Of a stretch of DNA of 64,000 nt, positions 18,378 through 26,134 are shown piece by piece. The notes beneath the pieces are model-generated. The model saw nothing but the letters and a program-made list of their open reading frames with translations. It searched no databases and was not told the DNA's origin. The position numbers and the translations under genes were made by a program. The DNA is taken from contig NZ_VTWS01000007.1 of the NCBI RefSeq assembly GCF_008727875.1, positions 124,001 through 188,000 of the forward strand, given 5' to 3'. The stretch comes from Larkinella humicola. Its GTDB lineage: Bacteria; Bacteroidota; Bacteroidia; Cytophagales; Spirosomataceae. Within the stretch, counting starts at the first letter, position 1; the number at the start of each line of letters is the position of its first letter.

Positions 18378-21300
18378 ATGCGGCCTCTTAAACCTAACTG
18401 GCTGGCAAGCGGACTACTCTGTCTCCTCTTGCTGCCCCTCTCTCTCTCATCGTTTGCTCAGGCTGGCCGGGGTGCCGCCATCCGCGGTCGGGTCACCTCC
18501 GGGACGGAAGCCTTGCCGGGTGTCAACGTCATTTTGAAAGGTACCCAACAAGGTACCACCACCGATGTTAATGGCCAGTATTCGCTGACCCTGCCCGACG
18601 GAAGTGCCGAATCGGCCACGCTTACGTTTTCCTACATCGGCTACGCTTCGCAGGAAGTGAAAGTCGGAAACCGAACCACCATCGATGTATCCCTCGTGTC
18701 GGACGACCGGGCGTTGAGCGAAGTCGTGGTCGTGGGGTATGGAACCCAGCGTAAAGTCGAAACCACCGGGGCCATCGCGTCGGTAAAAGCTGCCGATCTG
18801 GTCCAGACGCCGGTCGCCAACGTGGCGCAGGGTTTGCAATCGCGGGTGGCCGGGGTGCAGGTCAACCAGAATACCGGCGCGCCGGGTGGGAACATCAGCG
18901 TCCGGATTCGGGGAACGAACTCGATCAATGGCAATTCCGAACCGCTGTATGTCGTGGACGGTATTCAGATTTCCAACAGTGGCGGCATCAACGACGTCAG
19001 CCCGCTTTCGACCATCAACCCCAACGACATCGAGTCGGTGGAAATCCTGAAAGATGCTTCGGCATCGGCTATTTACGGGTCACGCGCGGCCAATGGCGTG
19101 GTGCTGATCACGACCAAACGCGGAAAAACCGGGGCCACCCGGGTTACCATCGACAGTTACTACGGTGTTCAGAAAGTAAATAAAACCTTGCCGGTTTTGA
19201 ATGCGTCACAATTTGCCCAACTGGAAAACGAGGTATTCAAAAACAATTTCTACCCGAACCCGGCTTCGCTCGGGGAAGGCACCAACTGGCAGAACCTGAT
19301 TTTCCGCGAAGCACCCATCCAGAATCACCAGTTGTCGATCAACGGGGGAACGGAAAAAACGCAGTTAGCGCTGTCGGCCAATTACTTCGATCAGGACGGG
19401 ATTATCATCAATTCCGCCTTCAAACGCTATTCGTACCGGCTGAATGTGGATCACAAAGTAAGCGACCGCGTCAAGATTGGTACCAGTATCTTAGGCAGTT
19501 ACGCCATCAACTCGGGCATCACGACGGGTTCACAAACCATCGGCGATGCGGGTGTCGTAACGGCTTCCATCCTGGGCGCGGCCATTGGTGCACCGCCAAC
19601 GCTGGTGCCTTACCGGACCGACGGCACCTTGTTTCCGTTTGGTGAGCAGGCCGGTGGTCAATACCGGGAAGTCACCAATCCGCTCAACTTCGCCAGCGTC
19701 CTGAACCGGAACGCCATCAAGCGGACACTGGTCAATTTTTACGCCGATTTCAATATCCTGAAAGGCCTGAACTACCGGGCTTCTTTCAACGCTGATATTC
19801 AAAACAATTTGCGCGACGGCTACACCCCCCGCTCCATCGTCAACCGGTCGGACCTGAATGACAATTCCGGCTCCGGGTTTAAAGTCAACGGCAATGGTCT
19901 GGCACTGCTGCACGAAAGCATTCTAACGTACAGCACGAGTTTCGCCACCAACCACACCTTTAAAGCTACGGCGGTGGTGGCCTCACAATCGGAACAGTAT
20001 AATTCCAACCAGATCAACGCCAACGGTTTTCCAAACGATGCCACCCAGAATGAAGCCCTGCAACTGGCACTGAACCGGACGGTAACGAGCAGCCGGGACC
20101 GGCAGCGCCTGGATTCCTACCTGGCCCGGGTCAATTATGGCTACAAGGACAAGTTCTTTCTGGATTTGACGGCGCGGGTCGATGGGTCGAGCAAGTTTGG
20201 CGCCAACCACAAATACGGTTTGTTCCCGGCAGTTTCGGCAGCCTGGCGGCTTATCGAGGAACCGTTTGCCAAAGACCTTTCCTGGCTTTCGGATCTGAAA
20301 CTGCGGGGTAGCTACGGGATTACCGGAAATGCGGCCGGGATCAACCCCTACCAATCGCTGGCGACGGTGGCAGCTTCGGGCAGCGACTACAACCTGAATC
20401 ACCTTTTCGTCACCGGGATCAACCCGTCGGGGATTGCCAACCCCGATCTACGCTGGGAACGTTCGGCCCAGGCCGACATTGGACTCGACATTAGCCTGCT
20501 CAACAACCGGATCAGCTTCATCGTCGATGCCTATCAGAAAACGACCAAAGATTTGCTATACGTGAAAGCCCTGCCTCTGAGTTCGGGCTACAGCACGATT
20601 ACCGGCAACTTCGCTTCGCTCGAAAACAAAGGACTGGAGTTCGCCGTGAACGCCCGGATTCTGGACGGACCCGTAAAATGGTCGGTATCCGGTAACATGA
20701 CGTTCAACCGCAACAAAGTAGTGGATCTGGACGGTGGCACCACGCAGGAACGGTTCATTACGGCCTATTCCGTGTTGAAAGTTGGTCAGCCATTGGGCCT
20801 TTTCAAAACCTACGTGTACGACGGCATCAACCAGACCGGCGAAACCATTTTGCCCGGCTACGATGGCCGTCTGGGGGGGCTGAAAGTGAAAGACATCAAC
20901 GGCGACGGTGCTATTTCGGCTGCCGATCAGATGATTACCGGCAATCCGAACCCGGATTTTATCTACGGTTTTTCCACCAACGCGTCCTTCAAGGGCTTTG
21001 ATCTGAGCATGTTCCTGTCGGGTTCACAGGGCAATGACATCTACAACGCGGCCCGGCTTTCATTCGAGATGCCGCTGGGACAACGGAATCAATTCGCGGG
21101 TCTTGCCAACCGCTGGTCGGCCACCAATCCGAGCAATACCTATGTGAGTGGTGCGCAGGCGGGTCGTTTACCGGTCACCAGCCAGGTGATTGAAGATGGT
21201 TCGTACCTGCGCTGCAAGAATTTGACGCTCGGCTATACCGTTCCCCGCATCAAGGGAATTCAGCAAATCCGGGTGTATGTGAGCGCCAACAACCTGTTCA

Positions 21301-21431
21301 CGCTCACCAACTACAGCGGTTTCGATCCGGAAGTGAACACCTATGCCGGTTCAAATACCGCCATTGGCATCGACAATCTGGTGTATCCACAAGCTAAATC
21401 ATTCCTCGGCGGTTTACAGGTCACGTTTTAA
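18378..21431 (+). CDS. susC: SusC/RagA-family TonB-dependent outer-membrane transporter
   Basis: A 1017-residue glycan importer of the outer membrane. A signal peptide (about 1-28, ending SLSSFAQA) is followed by a carboxypeptidase-regulatory-like domain (GRVTSGTEALPGVNVILKGT), the TonB-box region (ALSEVVVVGYGTQ), a plug (VRIRGTNSINGNSEPLYVVD) and a beta-barrel ending in an aromatic residue (GGLQVTF). The SusC-specific segment DASASAIYGSRAANGVVLIT is present. The ATG gives the signal peptide directly. It is followed by susD after 15 bases, the classic pair. Substrate is unknown; the downstream enzymes imply a plant- or microbe-derived polysaccharide or oligosaccharide. Confidence 0.95.
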   Translation: MRPLKPNWLASGLLCLLLLPLSLSSFAQAGRGAAIRGRVTSGTEALPGVNVILKGTQQGTTTDVNGQYSLTLPDGSAESATLTFSYIGYASQEVKVGNRTTIDVSLVSDDRALSEVVVVGYGTQRKVETTGAIASVKAADLVQTPVANVAQGLQSRVAGVQVNQNTGAPGGNISVRIRGTNSINGNSEPLYVVDGIQISNSGGINDVSPLSTINPNDIESVEILKDASASAIYGSRAANGVVLITTKRGKTGATRVTIDSYYGVQKVNKTLPVLNASQFAQLENEVFKNNFYPNPASLGEGTNWQNLIFREAPIQNHQLSINGGTEKTQLALSANYFDQDGIIINSAFKRYSYRLNVDHKVSDRVKIGTSILGSYAINSGITTGSQTIGDAGVVTASILGAAIGAPPTLVPYRTDGTLFPFGEQAGGQYREVTNPLNFASVLNRNAIKRTLVNFYADFNILKGLNYRASFNADIQNNLRDGYTPRSIVNRSDLNDNSGSGFKVNGNGLALLHESILTYSTSFATNHTFKATAVVASQSEQYNSNQINANGFPNDATQNEALQLALNRTVTSSRDRQRLDSYLARVNYGYKDKFFLDLTARVDGSSKFGANHKYGLFPAVSAAWRLIEEPFAKDLSWLSDLKLRGSYGITGNAAGINPYQSLATVAASGSDYNLNHLFVTGINPSGIANPDLRWERSAQADIGLDISLLNNRISFIVDAYQKTTKDLLYVKALPLSSGYSTITGNFASLENKGLEFAVNARILDGPVKWSVSGNMTFNRNKVVDLDGGTTQERFITAYSVLKVGQPLGLFKTYVYDGINQTGETILPGYDGRLGGLKVKDINGDGAISAADQMITGNPNPDFIYGFSTNASFKGFDLSMFLSGSQGNDIYNAARLSFEMPLGQRNQFAGLANRWSATNPSNTYVSGAQAGRLPVTSQVIEDGSYLRCKNLTLGYTVPRIKGIQQIRVYVSANNLFTLTNYSGFDPEVNTYAGSNTAIGIDNLVYPQAKSFLGGLQVTF

Positions 21432-21446
21432 TTAGTGAATGAAACT

Positions 21447-22922
21447 ATGAAAAAGATAGTCATCCCGATACTAGCCGCCCTCTGTTTGACGGGCTGCGAA
21501 CTGGACGAAACGATTTATTCGTCCATCTATACCGAAGCGTTTTACAAAACCGCTGCCGACGCTGAGAAAGGTCTGGTGGCAGCATACGATCCCTTCGCGG
21601 ATATGTACAGCGGCCCAGCCGGAACCCTGATTGCGGATTTCAGCGATGACCAGACGTATCCACGGGGTGTGGTGGGCCGGAACACGCTGACCCTCTTCAC
21701 CTACGACGTCAATTACACCACCCAGAAAAGCAATTCCCGGACTAACGAATCACCCCAACAAATCTGGATATCCGGCTACGACGGCATTGAAAAAGCCAAC
21801 TGGATCATTGCCAAGGTGCCGGATGCGGTAATGGACGAAACCCGCAAAAAACAAATCATTGGCGAGGCTTATTTCCTGCGGGCGTTCTACCTTTGGATGC
21901 TTACCAAAAACTTCGGCGACGTCCCCATCAAAACCTCGCCCAGTTATTCGGAAGCCGACGCCATTGTTGGCAAAAGTCCGAAAGCGGAGGTTTACAAGCA
22001 GATTTATGCCGATCTGGACCTGGCCTTTGCCGCCGGCTTGCCCTCCTATCCAGCCGTAGACAAAGGTCGCCCGGCCAAGGAAGTGGTCAATGCACTTTAC
22101 GCCAAGGCGGCTTTGTATAACGAAGAATGGGCCAAAGCCCTCGAAAAAGCACAGGCCGTCATCACGTCGGGAAAATATTCCCTGATGCCGGATGTGCGCA
22201 ATGTTTACAAATACGATCAGGAGGATGCCGCCCGCATCGAAAACATGTGGGCCTACGAAGTCGATCCGATTTCGCCGGGCCGGTCGCACCAGATGACGGG
22301 CTTGTGTGGCCCGGCTGCCAGTAGCGGACCGGAATACGGCCGGACGACGTTCGGGTCGATGTTCGCGTACCAGAAGTTTTACAATTCCTTTTCGCCCCAG
22401 GACAAACGCCGACAATTGCTCGACACGACGTACGTGGACAAAAGCGGCAAAATCATTCCGCAGCGTAGCGTTACGCCGATCACAACCGAAGGCGTTCTGA
22501 TCAAGAAATACCAGGACCCGGTTTCCACGCAGAACCTGATTCCGAACATTCCCATTTTCCGGCTGGCTGACATGTACCTGATTGCTGCCGAAGCCGAAGC
22601 CCGGCTGAACGGCGCAACGCCTGCTGCCTATGGTTACATCAACACCGTTCGGAAGCGCGCGGGTCTGGCGGATCTGGCGACGGGTTTGAGCAAGGATGCG
22701 TTCATCGAAGCGGTTTTGCAGGAACGGGCGTGGGAGTTTTTTGCCGAAGGCGACCGCTGGTATGACCTCACCCGCACCGGTAAATTCCTGACGGTGATTC
22801 CGAAGGCGGTCAACCCGGTGTATCCGGTTCGGAACGTCACGGCGAAGAACAAATACTTCCCGATTCCGCAGGATGAACTGAACGCCAATCCGAAACTGGA
22901 GCAGAATCCGGATTGGAAATAG
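21447..22922 (+). CDS. susD: SusD/RagB-family glycan-binding lipoprotein
   Basis: A 491-residue surface lipoprotein forming the lid of the SusC channel. The lipobox is LTGC with the lipidated Cys at 17. Helical TPR-like repeats follow (IIGEAYFLRAFYLWMLTKNF), and the C-terminal RagB/SusD motif is seen in LQERAWEFFAEGDRWYDLTR and in the terminal FPIPQDELNANPKL. I prefer the ATG giving MKKIVIPIL over a GTG four codons earlier, because it places the signal peptide properly. It ends before a long inverted repeat that may separate its expression from the enzymes downstream. Confidence 0.95.
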   Translation: MKKIVIPILAALCLTGCELDETIYSSIYTEAFYKTAADAEKGLVAAYDPFADMYSGPAGTLIADFSDDQTYPRGVVGRNTLTLFTYDVNYTTQKSNSRTNESPQQIWISGYDGIEKANWIIAKVPDAVMDETRKKQIIGEAYFLRAFYLWMLTKNFGDVPIKTSPSYSEADAIVGKSPKAEVYKQIYADLDLAFAAGLPSYPAVDKGRPAKEVVNALYAKAALYNEEWAKALEKAQAVITSGKYSLMPDVRNVYKYDQEDAARIENMWAYEVDPISPGRSHQMTGLCGPAASSGPEYGRTTFGSMFAYQKFYNSFSPQDKRRQLLDTTYVDKSGKIIPQRSVTPITTEGVLIKKYQDPVSTQNLIPNIPIFRLADMYLIAAEAEARLNGATPAAYGYINTVRKRAGLADLATGLSKDAFIEAVLQERAWEFFAEGDRWYDLTRTGKFLTVIPKAVNPVYPVRNVTAKNKYFPIPQDELNANPKLEQNPDWK

Positions 22923-22941
22923 TGGATCGGTATACGTTTGT

Positions 22942-23010
22942 TGCCCCCAACCCCCTGAAGGGGGCTTCCGCCATCTGGATGTTTAAGCCCCCTTTAGGGG
23001 GTTGGGGGCA
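22942..23010. repeat. Long inverted repeat after susD, terminator-like
   Basis: Two 26-base arms (22942-22967 and 22985-23010) pair with one mismatch around a 17-base loop. Each arm is itself built from C5/G5 blocks (CCCCCTGAAGGGGG). G-rich and C-rich palindromes of this kind are dispersed in Cytophagales genomes. It could terminate or attenuate transcription after susD, or protect the susCD mRNA 3' end. Confidence 0.7.
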
Positions 23011-23071
23011 AAAAGCGAAGAAATGAAATGGTGTACGCTAAACAGCCTCACCATAAAATTAAACGACTTAC

Positions 23072-24193
23072 ATGAACCAACTACGGGGTTTATTTTCACT
23101 ATTGGTGGTCTCTCTGCCGCTTTTTCGATTTTCGAACGTTGCTTCGGCAGCGCTGCCGAAGCCGGCAAACGTGCGGGAATTTACCATCACCGAAAACGAC
23201 ACCACGACCTACACGCTGAAACTGGCCTTGGACGAAAACGACCAGCCGTCGTATTTCTTCCGGAATATTTTCACACCGGTTTGCCTCACGGGCGAGTGCA
23301 AACCGGTGTATATTAATTTTTACTGGGACCTGCTGGGCAACTACACCCGGTTCGATTTTCCGCCGGGTGAGGTGCTGACCAAAATGGACCACCGGGAATT
23401 CAAACAGGAGGACTACGACAAGTTGCAGGACATTCTGAGCCGTCCAAATTCCCTGCTCAAAGACATTGCGATGGCCGATCTGGTCGGAAAAGGCACCGAA
23501 AACCTGGCCGATTCGGTGGATGCCAAAGCCGGGGCGACCCTGAAAACCGTCAAGAACGAGGTGATCGACGGGGCGGTTTATACCTGCTATACCCTCTGGC
23601 ACATCGCCCACGGTTCGGTGGTCGATGAAATGCTGAAAATTACGGAGAACTACAAAAGTGAGCCGTTGCTACACCGGTTTCTGACCGGCAGCAATCATTT
23701 TTACCAATATTGGGCGATGGAGCGGGTGATCGACAAAACCGGAAAGCTGGCGGAACCGTTCAGCGGGGATGTTCTCCGGATCATTCGCGGGAAGAACGTT
23801 TTCACGGCGCGGTATGCATTGCAGAAAATCGGTGATCCGTATTTTTTCGACCCGAGCCGCCAGGTCTGGTTGTGGGAAACGTACCGAACTGCTCCTTACC
23901 CTTTGCAACTCGTGATCCTGAAAAAACTGGCAAAAATCCCGTTCCGCGCGCCCTTGGCCGAAATGACGGCGAAGGATTTGGTCAAAACCAATCCTGAGCA
24001 GTTTGCTTTGCTGTTGAAACTGCTGGCCGACCAGCCGAAATTACCGGAAAAAGCGCTGCAAAATCTGGCCGCTCATCTGACAAATCCGCATCCCGATTAT
24101 TCAACCGAAATTTACCGCGTCCTGACGGCTTTTCATCCCAAAAACCGGGATGTTCTGGCCAAGATGACGGCTTTTAAAAAACGAAATCCCTAA
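23072..24193 (+). CDS. Exported protein with FMN-binding-like flavinylation motif
   Basis: A 373-residue exported protein (signal peptide about 1-27, ending VASA) that I cannot name firmly. Residues 65-180 resemble extracytoplasmic FMN-binding domains: a CxxxxC pair at C71 and C76, a YWDLLGNYTRF segment, and DAKAGATLKT at 150-159. The last matches the pattern D-x-x-(S/A)-G-A-T, in which ApbE-type transferases attach FMN to the Thr (here T156). The usual Ser before GAT is Ala. The rest is alpha-helical and HEAT-like. It stands immediately before a secreted FAD oxidoreductase (35-base gap), so an electron-transfer partnership is a reasonable inference. Structure or mass spectrometry would be needed to confirm a flavin. 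Confidence 0.5.
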   Translation: MNQLRGLFSLLVVSLPLFRFSNVASAALPKPANVREFTITENDTTTYTLKLALDENDQPSYFFRNIFTPVCLTGECKPVYINFYWDLLGNYTRFDFPPGEVLTKMDHREFKQEDYDKLQDILSRPNSLLKDIAMADLVGKGTENLADSVDAKAGATLKTVKNEVIDGAVYTCYTLWHIAHGSVVDEMLKITENYKSEPLLHRFLTGSNHFYQYWAMERVIDKTGKLAEPFSGDVLRIIRGKNVFTARYALQKIGDPYFFDPSRQVWLWETYRTAPYPLQLVILKKLAKIPFRAPLAEMTAKDLVKTNPEQFALLLKLLADQPKLPEKALQNLAAHLTNPHPDYSTEIYRVLTAFHPKNRDVLAKMTAFKKRNP

Positions 24194-24228
24194 ACCCTTC
24201 CCATTCATTCATACAATTGATAAACGAT

Positions 24229-26031
24229 ATGAAAATCCTTTTCCGAACCTTTTTCTTCCTCCTGGTCTCTCTGCAACTCGTTGCCCAAGACCACGTCTTC
24301 GTTGAAACGGAATCGTTTGAGAACAAAGGCGGCTGGGTCATCGACCAGCAATCGTTTGTGGTCATGGGCTCCTCCTACCTTATGGCCCACGGCATGGGTC
24401 GTCCGGTGAAGGATGCCGCCACCACGGTTCATTTCCCCAAAACCGGCAAATACCAGGTTTGGGTTCGCACCAAAGACTGGGCACCGTTCCCGAAAGGGCC
24501 GGGAAAATTTCAGGTTGTCGTGGATGGGAAACCGCTGAAAACCGTCTTTGGCGAAAGCGGTTCGGATGCCTGGAAATGGTATGCGGGGGGCGAAGTTGAC
24601 GTGAAAAGTGATCAGGTAAAACTGGCAATCCACGACCTGACCGGTTTCAACGGACGCTGCGATGCCATTCTGTTCACCAACGCGCCCAAGTTTACGCCGT
24701 CGGACAAACCGGAGGAACTGACCACTTTTCGGAACAAATTACTGAACCTGACCGGCAAACCCACCGAAGCCGGGAATTTCGATTTAGTCGTCGTCGGCGG
24801 TGGCATTGCCGGAACCTGCGCGGCCATTTCGGCGTCGCGGATGGGATTGAAAGTTGCGCTGATTCAGGATCGCCCGGTCTTGGGCGGCAACAACAGTTCC
24901 GAAGTTCGGGTGCATTTGCGGGGTGATGTCGATAAAAACCATTACCCGAAACTGGGCCGGATTGTCCGGGAAATGGACAATGGAGATCCGGGGAACGGCC
25001 ATCCCGACGGGCTGGAATACGGCGATGCCCGGAAAACGGACATCATCAAAGCCGAACGAAACATCACCTTGTATCTGAATACCCACGTTTATAAAATTGA
25101 GAAAAAAGGCAGTACCGTAGCTGCCGTGATCGGGCGGGACATTGCCACCAATAAGGAAGTCCGGTTTACGGGAACGTATTTCTCCGACTGCACCGGCGAT
25201 GGCACGCTGGGCTATCTGGCCGGCGCCGACTACCGGTTTGGCCGGGAAAGCAAAGCCGAAACCGGCGAGTCGCTGGCGGCTGAAAAAGCGGATAATTTTA
25301 CGCTCGGCACCTCGAATTTGTGGGCGTCACTGGAGCGGGACACGGTTTCGTCGTTCCCCGAAACGCCCTGGGCACTTCCCTTTTCGGACGAATACCACAT
25401 CGACGAAGCCCGGGCCGACTGGCAGTGGGAAACCGGTTTCGGGAATCTCAACACCATCACCGATGCTGAAAAAATCCGCGATCACAACTTGCGGGCGGTG
25501 TACGGCAACTGGTCGTATCTGAAGAACAACAAAAAAGCCAAATACGGCAAGCGCGAGCTGGCCTGGGTAGCCTATATCGGCGGCAAACGCGAATCCCGGC
25601 GGCTGCTGGGCGACCACATTCTGACCCAGATGGACATTCAGGACGGCAAACAACACCCGGACGGCACCGTCACCGCCACCTGGACGATCGATTTGCATTT
25701 CCCGGACGCCAAAAACAGCAAATACTTTGAAGGTCAGGAGTTTTTTGCGGGAACCAAGCACATCAAAGTCGCGCCGTATACGATTCCCTACCGCTGTTTG
25801 TATTCCAAAAACATCACGAATCTGTTCATGGCTGGCCGGAACATCAGCACCACGCACGTCGCGTTTGGCAGCACCCGCGTGATGCGGACCTGCGGCATGA
25901 TGGGCGAAGTCGTCGGTTTTGCGGCTTATGTGGCCAAGAAATACAACACGACACCGCGTGGCGTTTACCAGGAACACCTGCCGGAATTCATGGCGATTAT
26001 CAAAGACGAACCCACGGCGGTCAAACCTTAA
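24229..26031 (+). CDS. Secreted FAD-dependent oxidoreductase with N-terminal golvesin-like domain
   Basis: A 600-residue exported flavoprotein (FAD_oxidored family). A signal peptide (1-19, LQLVAQ) precedes a beta-sandwich of about 150 residues (VFVETESFENKGGW, KYQVWVRTKDW) resembling golvesin/carbohydrate-binding modules. The Rossmann FAD site begins near residue 185 (DLVVVGGGIAGTCAAISASR), followed by the family motif DRPVLGGNNSSEVRVH and the C-terminal FAD contact FMAGRNISTTHVAFGSTRVM. I start at the ATG giving MKILFRTFF. Such proteins are frequent in Bacteroidota and Planctomycetota glycan loci, but their substrates are mostly unknown; oxidation of a sugar hydroxyl is inferred. The second oxidoreductase of this locus has the same GGNxSSEVR motif. 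Confidence 0.85.
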   Translation: MKILFRTFFFLLVSLQLVAQDHVFVETESFENKGGWVIDQQSFVVMGSSYLMAHGMGRPVKDAATTVHFPKTGKYQVWVRTKDWAPFPKGPGKFQVVVDGKPLKTVFGESGSDAWKWYAGGEVDVKSDQVKLAIHDLTGFNGRCDAILFTNAPKFTPSDKPEELTTFRNKLLNLTGKPTEAGNFDLVVVGGGIAGTCAAISASRMGLKVALIQDRPVLGGNNSSEVRVHLRGDVDKNHYPKLGRIVREMDNGDPGNGHPDGLEYGDARKTDIIKAERNITLYLNTHVYKIEKKGSTVAAVIGRDIATNKEVRFTGTYFSDCTGDGTLGYLAGADYRFGRESKAETGESLAAEKADNFTLGTSNLWASLERDTVSSFPETPWALPFSDEYHIDEARADWQWETGFGNLNTITDAEKIRDHNLRAVYGNWSYLKNNKKAKYGKRELAWVAYIGGKRESRRLLGDHILTQMDIQDGKQHPDGTVTATWTIDLHFPDAKNSKYFEGQEFFAGTKHIKVAPYTIPYRCLYSKNITNLFMAGRNISTTHVAFGSTRVMRTCGMMGEVVGFAAYVAKKYNTTPRGVYQEHLPEFMAIIKDEPTAVKP

Positions 26032-26041
26032 CTTATTGTCG

Positions 26042-26116
26042 TTTGACGTTAAAGGTTTGATGCATGTCTTTAAATTCGAGATGTGCCCCTTCCCTGGTTA
26101 AACCTTAAACGTCAAA
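26042..26116. repeat. Imperfect inverted repeat between oxidoreductase and GH9-like gene
   Basis: A 17-base arm at 26042-26058 (TTTGACGTTAAAGGTTT) pairs with 26100-26116 (AAACCTTAAACGTCAAA) with two mismatches. The repeat fills most of the 103-base gap. It may be a weak terminator or processing site. Confidence 0.5.
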
Positions 26117-26134
26117 TCTTATACTTTTTTCAAC

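Noticed and set aside
22942-23010. CRISPR-like or tandem repeat
   Set aside because: Only one inverted pair is present, with no spacer series.
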